From assembly GCA_038030265.1 (NCBI GenBank), contig CM075938.1:5557009-5621008 (forward strand): DNA of 64,000 nucleotides. The letters are read 5' to 3'. Positions 52,801 through 58,800 of the stretch are shown here, piece after piece (within the stretch, counting starts at the first letter, position 1; each line of letters opens with the position of its first letter). Source of the stretch: Corythucha ciliata (lineage: Eukaryota; Arthropoda; Insecta; Hemiptera; Tingidae). The notes beneath the pieces were generated by a model. It worked only from the letters and a program-made list of their open reading frames with translations. It did not search any database and was not told the origin of the DNA. A program made the position numbers and the translations under genes.

Positions 52801-55800
52801 AGTCCATCACTCTAACTTAACAACGTTGCATCACGCTATAGGTTCGATGAGCCCTCCTCATTCATATCCACAATAAAATTGAAAGCGGAAAAGGGGAAAA
52901 GGGTCAGGTGTGTTAAAGCGAGGGAACGAATGGCCCCTGCTACGGCACTGTTTTCGAATATTTTCCGCGGTCTTCAGTGCCCGAATGAGTTCAAGAGGGC
53001 TAACGGCAGATTTTTTCCCGAAGTCCCGTCCGTTCTTCACTGTCTTGACGCAGGGACTAAGGGGTTTTGATGCGTCATTCTAGCACTAAACAACAAAATA
53101 TAATCTACCTCCACCCCCGCACTGTGAGCTGTTCTTATAGCGAAAGTCATTACACAGCTCTGGAATCAAATTACTTGTACAGCTACAGTTACTCCCCCTT
53201 ATCCCCCTTTGCCAATCCTAAACACCTACGATAAATCCATAGCGCTGGGCCATCTAATAGTTATTGATAGTGTCGGTTGAGCGGGGTGTTGAGGGGGTGG
53301 GGGTGGTACAAGAATGAATCACCCTCCAGGGCCCCGGCTCTCCGTCTGAACGCCTTTTTCTCCACGGATCCAAGGATAGACAGCCGCTCTAACAATATTA
53401 AATAAGAGAAGGGTCCTATAGCTTTCACGTAAATCCAGTAAATAAAATATCCCCGTCCAGCAAAGAGATGAAAGAGAGAGAGTCTGGGGTGATGGGGTAC
53501 TCGTAATTGTTCCCAACAGACCAAATAATTTCCCGTAAATTCATGGTTCATGTAAAAAGTGACAGGGTGAGACAGGGATGACAATACTTTGTCTCTTCTT
53601 AGTTGGATCTAAAATGTTCAATTACAAAGGAAAAGTCAATGAAACAGATTAGAAAGGAAGAAGTTCATTGAGTTCCAGATGATCTTGGGCAGTAGCATAT
53701 TTATACCGTTTATTTAGCGTCATTTATCGCCTTGATTCACTCTTCGGCAGTGTACATTCGGCTGTTCTTATTATTCAATACTCGTAACGAGTGTGACACA
53801 GACTTCTGTTCACTTTGCCGCTGGAAACCCTGAATTTTAACACCAAAATTATTATTTTTAGACAGAAACTGACAAAGCGGAGAGCGGGAACTTACGAACT
53901 CCTTGATTTGGCTATGTAATTCCCAATATTTGGAATAGCAAAGCCACTAATTGATTTTACTCACATAAATACGCCGAAACCACGAAATTCGTTCTGTTCT
54001 GTGTGGACAAGCGTAATTGGTTTCGTAAAGGTGGAAACCCCTCGAAGTATGATTTTCATAAAGAGCCAAATTCCCGAAGTTGGATTTGTAAGGTGCTAAA
54101 CACGTGAAATTCGTTCGCTAATTCAGTGTTGAAATCGAGAAAAATGGTTACTTTACGGAGAGAATTGAGAAAAGTCGCAAATTAACATCAAAATAGAAAA
54201 AAACACTAAATTTCGCATGGAATTGACAAAAATCGCTTATTCGCCGGACTAAAAACGCTAATGCGTAATTAAAATGGAGTAAAATCGCTAACTAGCTGCA
54301 AAAATTGAGCAAAGCAAACACTAATTCACGGGATAAAAACACTATTTTCCGCCTAATATTGAGGAAAAGCTCTAATTCACGGATGAAATTACGGCAAACG
54401 CTAATTCACGAAAGCCCAATTCAATTCACTGAGACTGGGTTTTGCCTATTATTTTTTGTACTCGGTGGTGCGATATTCGATACTGAAATCAGAATGATGC
54501 GGCGGAAAAAGGCAAATGCAAGGCAATATTGCAAATTCCATCTCGTGCTGAAAAGTGTAAAAACCATGAATCTTAACGCAGGTTATTTGACGACAAGGGT
54601 GGGGCGGGGTCAAAACGTGAGTTATTCCTAGCTGGCTGTTCTGTCTCTGCTCTCTCTACCCAGGTATTGATTCTGTCTGACCTTTTACGGAACATATCAA
54701 GCTTAAACTCTAAAATTCCAATAAAATTTATTCATTTCTCCAAGTTCATTTCAGCTCTGCTTTCTGACGTTTAATTTGATACTAGGGGTAAACGAAGGAT
54801 TCAAATGTTTTTACGAGTAATAAGCCTCTTTTGTTCCTTTTTTTATCGTATATTGTACAGGGCTCAACCAAGTCACTAAGCAGCTCATTTTACTACTTTT
54901 ACCTCCACACTTCGCCATTCAAAACAACTATATCACTTTAACTTTTTACTTTTATCATCCTTCTTCTGACACAACTCTTGAAGAATAATAAAACCCATAG
55001 CCGGCAGTGGTGTGAAGAAGGGCGGCAGGGAAGCGAAAGGCTTCTGTTCCTCTATATTTAGATCGATAAGGGCTCTTGAAAGGAAGACAGCACTTTAAAA
55101 ACGAAGGCGTACATGCCCATAGACGAACTTAGGACGGATGAACAACAAAACTGAATTCGATTAATATCCATCAAAACTGTTAAAGAAACTGACGGGGCAG
55201 GGTGTTGGCTGTTTTAAGATTTTGATATTTCCTTTAATCTAGATATTAATGAGAATTAAATTGTGTCATTTTATGTTCTTAAGAAATGGGGGGAGGGAGC
55301 ATTTCAAGAAGGACCTACAATTGTTTTATTCGTAAGAATAAGGAAAACTCATTAAAAAGTCTTGTTCCGGGACAAGTTAAGTTCAAATGAGATGAAGGAA
55401 CAAGCTGTTGGTATTAATTTCGTCGTCGGAAATGTCTCTTGAAAAACAAATAATTGTCGTTGCTATTGTTGGTTTTACTCATGTTTCACATCCTTCTATA
55501 GCTGAGAGAATGAAAACAAAAAAGTGGCAATGAGCAATATGAGTGGGGGTGTGTGAGAGGCGATGAGTGACTTTGTGAGAAGTACGGGAGAATAATTACT
55601 CGGACAAAACCTAGATGAGGTATTGTTGTTTATCATAGTCCCGAGACACATTTCCAACACCCCCTCACACCGTCGATTGGGGGGGGGGTATATACATCTA
55701 TCCATCTATTGATCGATAGAATCGCAGATTAAAATTGGTCTGTGAAGAGGTTCGCGGACGAGATTAAGCGTCCGACAATTTTTTTATATTTTTTTCCTGT

Positions 55801-58800
55801 CCACGGAATTGAAAACGTGTAATGCCTTTCCCTTGAGGAGTGTAACACCTTCATGGAAGCCATCAGTTCGATTGCAACGAGCAGATAATCCCGTCTTAAG
55901 CTTTTAAAGGCACAGAAAGAATTAGACAGTACGGGGGTGAAGAGAAGGGATAGAAAAAAAAGAGCGGATTAGGAAAAGCAATTTCTCAAAGTTGCGGGTC
56001 TGCCTCGAAGTGGAATTTGAAGCTTTTTTCCCTCCTCGTTCAAACCCTCACAGCACACCCCTGAATTTCTTCCATTTCGCTCATTTTTACCCCACAAACG
56101 TCGGCGAGTCGGTATTTCTATGAATACGGAAACAAATCTTTTCCCTCAACATTGATGGAAAACTACGTCACTTCTTGCATACAAATGGGTTAATTTATAT
56201 GAAGTTGTTCAAATATCATTTTTTCCATTCCTCCCTATACCCACCAGCATCCAACGCTGCAGCTTTCTTGAAAAAGAAAAGAAATTAAATTCAAAAATGT
56301 GATTCACCACGCCGGAGTCTTAACGCGATGAAATCGTGTTGGGATAGGTCCGTTGAGGGACTTACTCCCCCACAGTTTAAACGCTACTTTACAAACCAAG
56401 GATGACTGGGATGTCTGTCAAATAATCTCCCCCCCCCCATCACTCTTTCGAACCTCCCGAGGGGACATCCAACATCTGGCCCCGTCTGAAGGGATGACGA
56501 TATTTTATGATGGGTGTCTGGGATTGGATTAGTGACGTCAGGCCGAATGTGGGAAGCTGGTGCCCCAGATTCCCGCGGGCGTCAGACATAATCAACATCA
56601 TCGTTGGGGTGCAGTGTATAACACGAAGGGCGTTCCCTCTAATTATTGTTTCGGAGACACTGAAGTGTGTAGTGGTGCTGGTGGGGGGGGGGAAGGACCC
56701 TGCATTGTAGGGATCTGAAAATCACTAAAGCGGAAAAGGGTGATATCTCACGAAGAAATGGAGGGCGCGGCTTGATTCCGGGAACAATTGAAAAACAGAA
56801 AAATACGAGCGCTTTGTTCAATGGATGCGCCCGAATAAGCACTTGGAATACACCGCGATAATTCAAGGAAAATGTTGGTTTTATCATAAGATTTCCTTCA
56901 TTATCGCAATTAATGTTCAAGATTGAGGTACGATTGTTGAGAAAGCTGGAAAGGTGCAATGGTCGTAGCGTAGCCGTGGAAAATCTTCCCATGAGTATTT
57001 CCCCTAATTCTATCGACGAAGAACGTAAAGAGAAGAAGTCTGGTATTGATCTGAGAAAGATGGGAAAGAAATGAGAATGACTTGAACAGCACATTGAAGG
57101 CCAAAAATACAATGATGAGAGTAGGGGAGCATGAAAGCGTGTGAAGTCCTACGCATTGCAGTGCTCTTGAAGAAGCGAAACGATGTCAGAACAGAAATGT
57201 CCTCTTGTTTTTCCTAAAGGAGGATGGAAGAGGAGAAGAGGATTTTCAGCCCCTCTTTTTTCACCTTTATCCATGAAAGGCAAGGATCAATACGAAAAAA
57301 AAAAGTTGAGGGAGTGGGGATGAACATTAAAGGTAAAAGTTAAAACTGGTAGATATTGGTTCAGGCAAGTTCCATTGGATACACCCCTCTCAACCATAAT
57401 TATTTTATCGATCTCTCTATTATAGTTTTCAAGTGTAATCTGAAGAAAATCCTAGGCGTGATATTCAATAGCACAAAAGTTATACAATTTCATGCCCAAC
57501 TTTTAAATATGAGGAGGAAGCAACCCCCTCCCGAAACAATCTCACTGAAAATATTTACATTAATTATGAATATTCTTAAAAAGGGAACTAGCTCCCGAAC
57601 CATATATCTTCAAACAGTGAATAATTAGCACAGGTCATGCAGAGTTGTTATCTAGTAGTTGTTAAGCAGAAAAGGGCAAAGGGCGGCTAGGCAGTTGGTA
57701 TACATTGGTTTGTTTATTCTTGAAAATTAGGAAATTATACCCTTCTTTGCCCGTTCCTGCCCAGTCCTAACGCTAAAACCAGCTCATTTCCCCGGGGAGA
57801 AATGAAAACTGATGGTTTCGTTTCGAGCAGGCTGTTACATAAAACCGGTATGTGAGTAAGTTTCATTACAACTCCTCTTTTTCCCCAGCCAACCCTTGTG
57901 AATTGTGTTCTTTAAAAAAAAATTCTAAAGCTCGCTTTACTTGAATGCATTCGTTTGACGAGATTACCACACCTTCAGAGTTTTGGCTAAGTCACGGTAT
58001 ATATCTTTCTAACGTTTATGGCGGAGGGAGAATGGAGACGTACTCACGTTCTTGACCGGCATTTCTGTTAGTTTCCAATTACTTTTTTGTTACTTTCTTC
58101 TAGTTATCTAGTTTCCCACTTCCCTTTCTTCAATCCAATCGTCCGATTGCCACGAGTCTGATGGATTTCGAGAGCAGAATTTTTTTATCCCTTCGCTTTT
58201 CATCAACACAGGGCACGCGTGCGACACAATTCCTTCAAAATAAAAATTATCTATATCCTCGTTGATTCACCCAATCGCACGTATTCAAAATAATAAGTCG
58301 TTGAAATGACCTCCTCCCCCCATTTCAAAGTTTCAGTGAAATTACTAGTCGGGGCATAAAATAATCACTGAGCTGCTAAGATTGAGGGCTAAAGTAGGTA
58401 TGAAATTGCCAGTTTCAGGGCTAAATAGCCGCTGAAATTGCAAACGGTGGCAAAGCGAGTCAAGATTCGATGCATAAAATAGCCACCAAATTGCAAGTTA
58501 TGAGGCTAAGAACCATAACATGTAAGTTTGGGATTATAGTCGCAAAACTGTATGTTCGCGACCACAAACAGCCGCAAAATCAATATTTTAGGGTGAAACC
58601 AGCAGTTAAATTGTAAAAGCAATAATTTTGCTTTTGAACGCGATTATACGTGCATTTGAATGATTTAAGAAATAAGACATTTAAAAGAATAATTCAATGG
58701 CCAAGAAAGCAGCTAAATAGCAAATTAGCAACGTTGGAGTCAAATTACCACGACATTGCTTCGTTCGGAGGCCAAAATTTGCAAAAATGCAAGTTTCGGG

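Noticed and set aside
56639..57112. Open frame of 157 codons on the minus strand
   Set aside because: No recognisable motif, low-complexity stretches, and no donor or acceptor arrangement joining it to CadN in frame.
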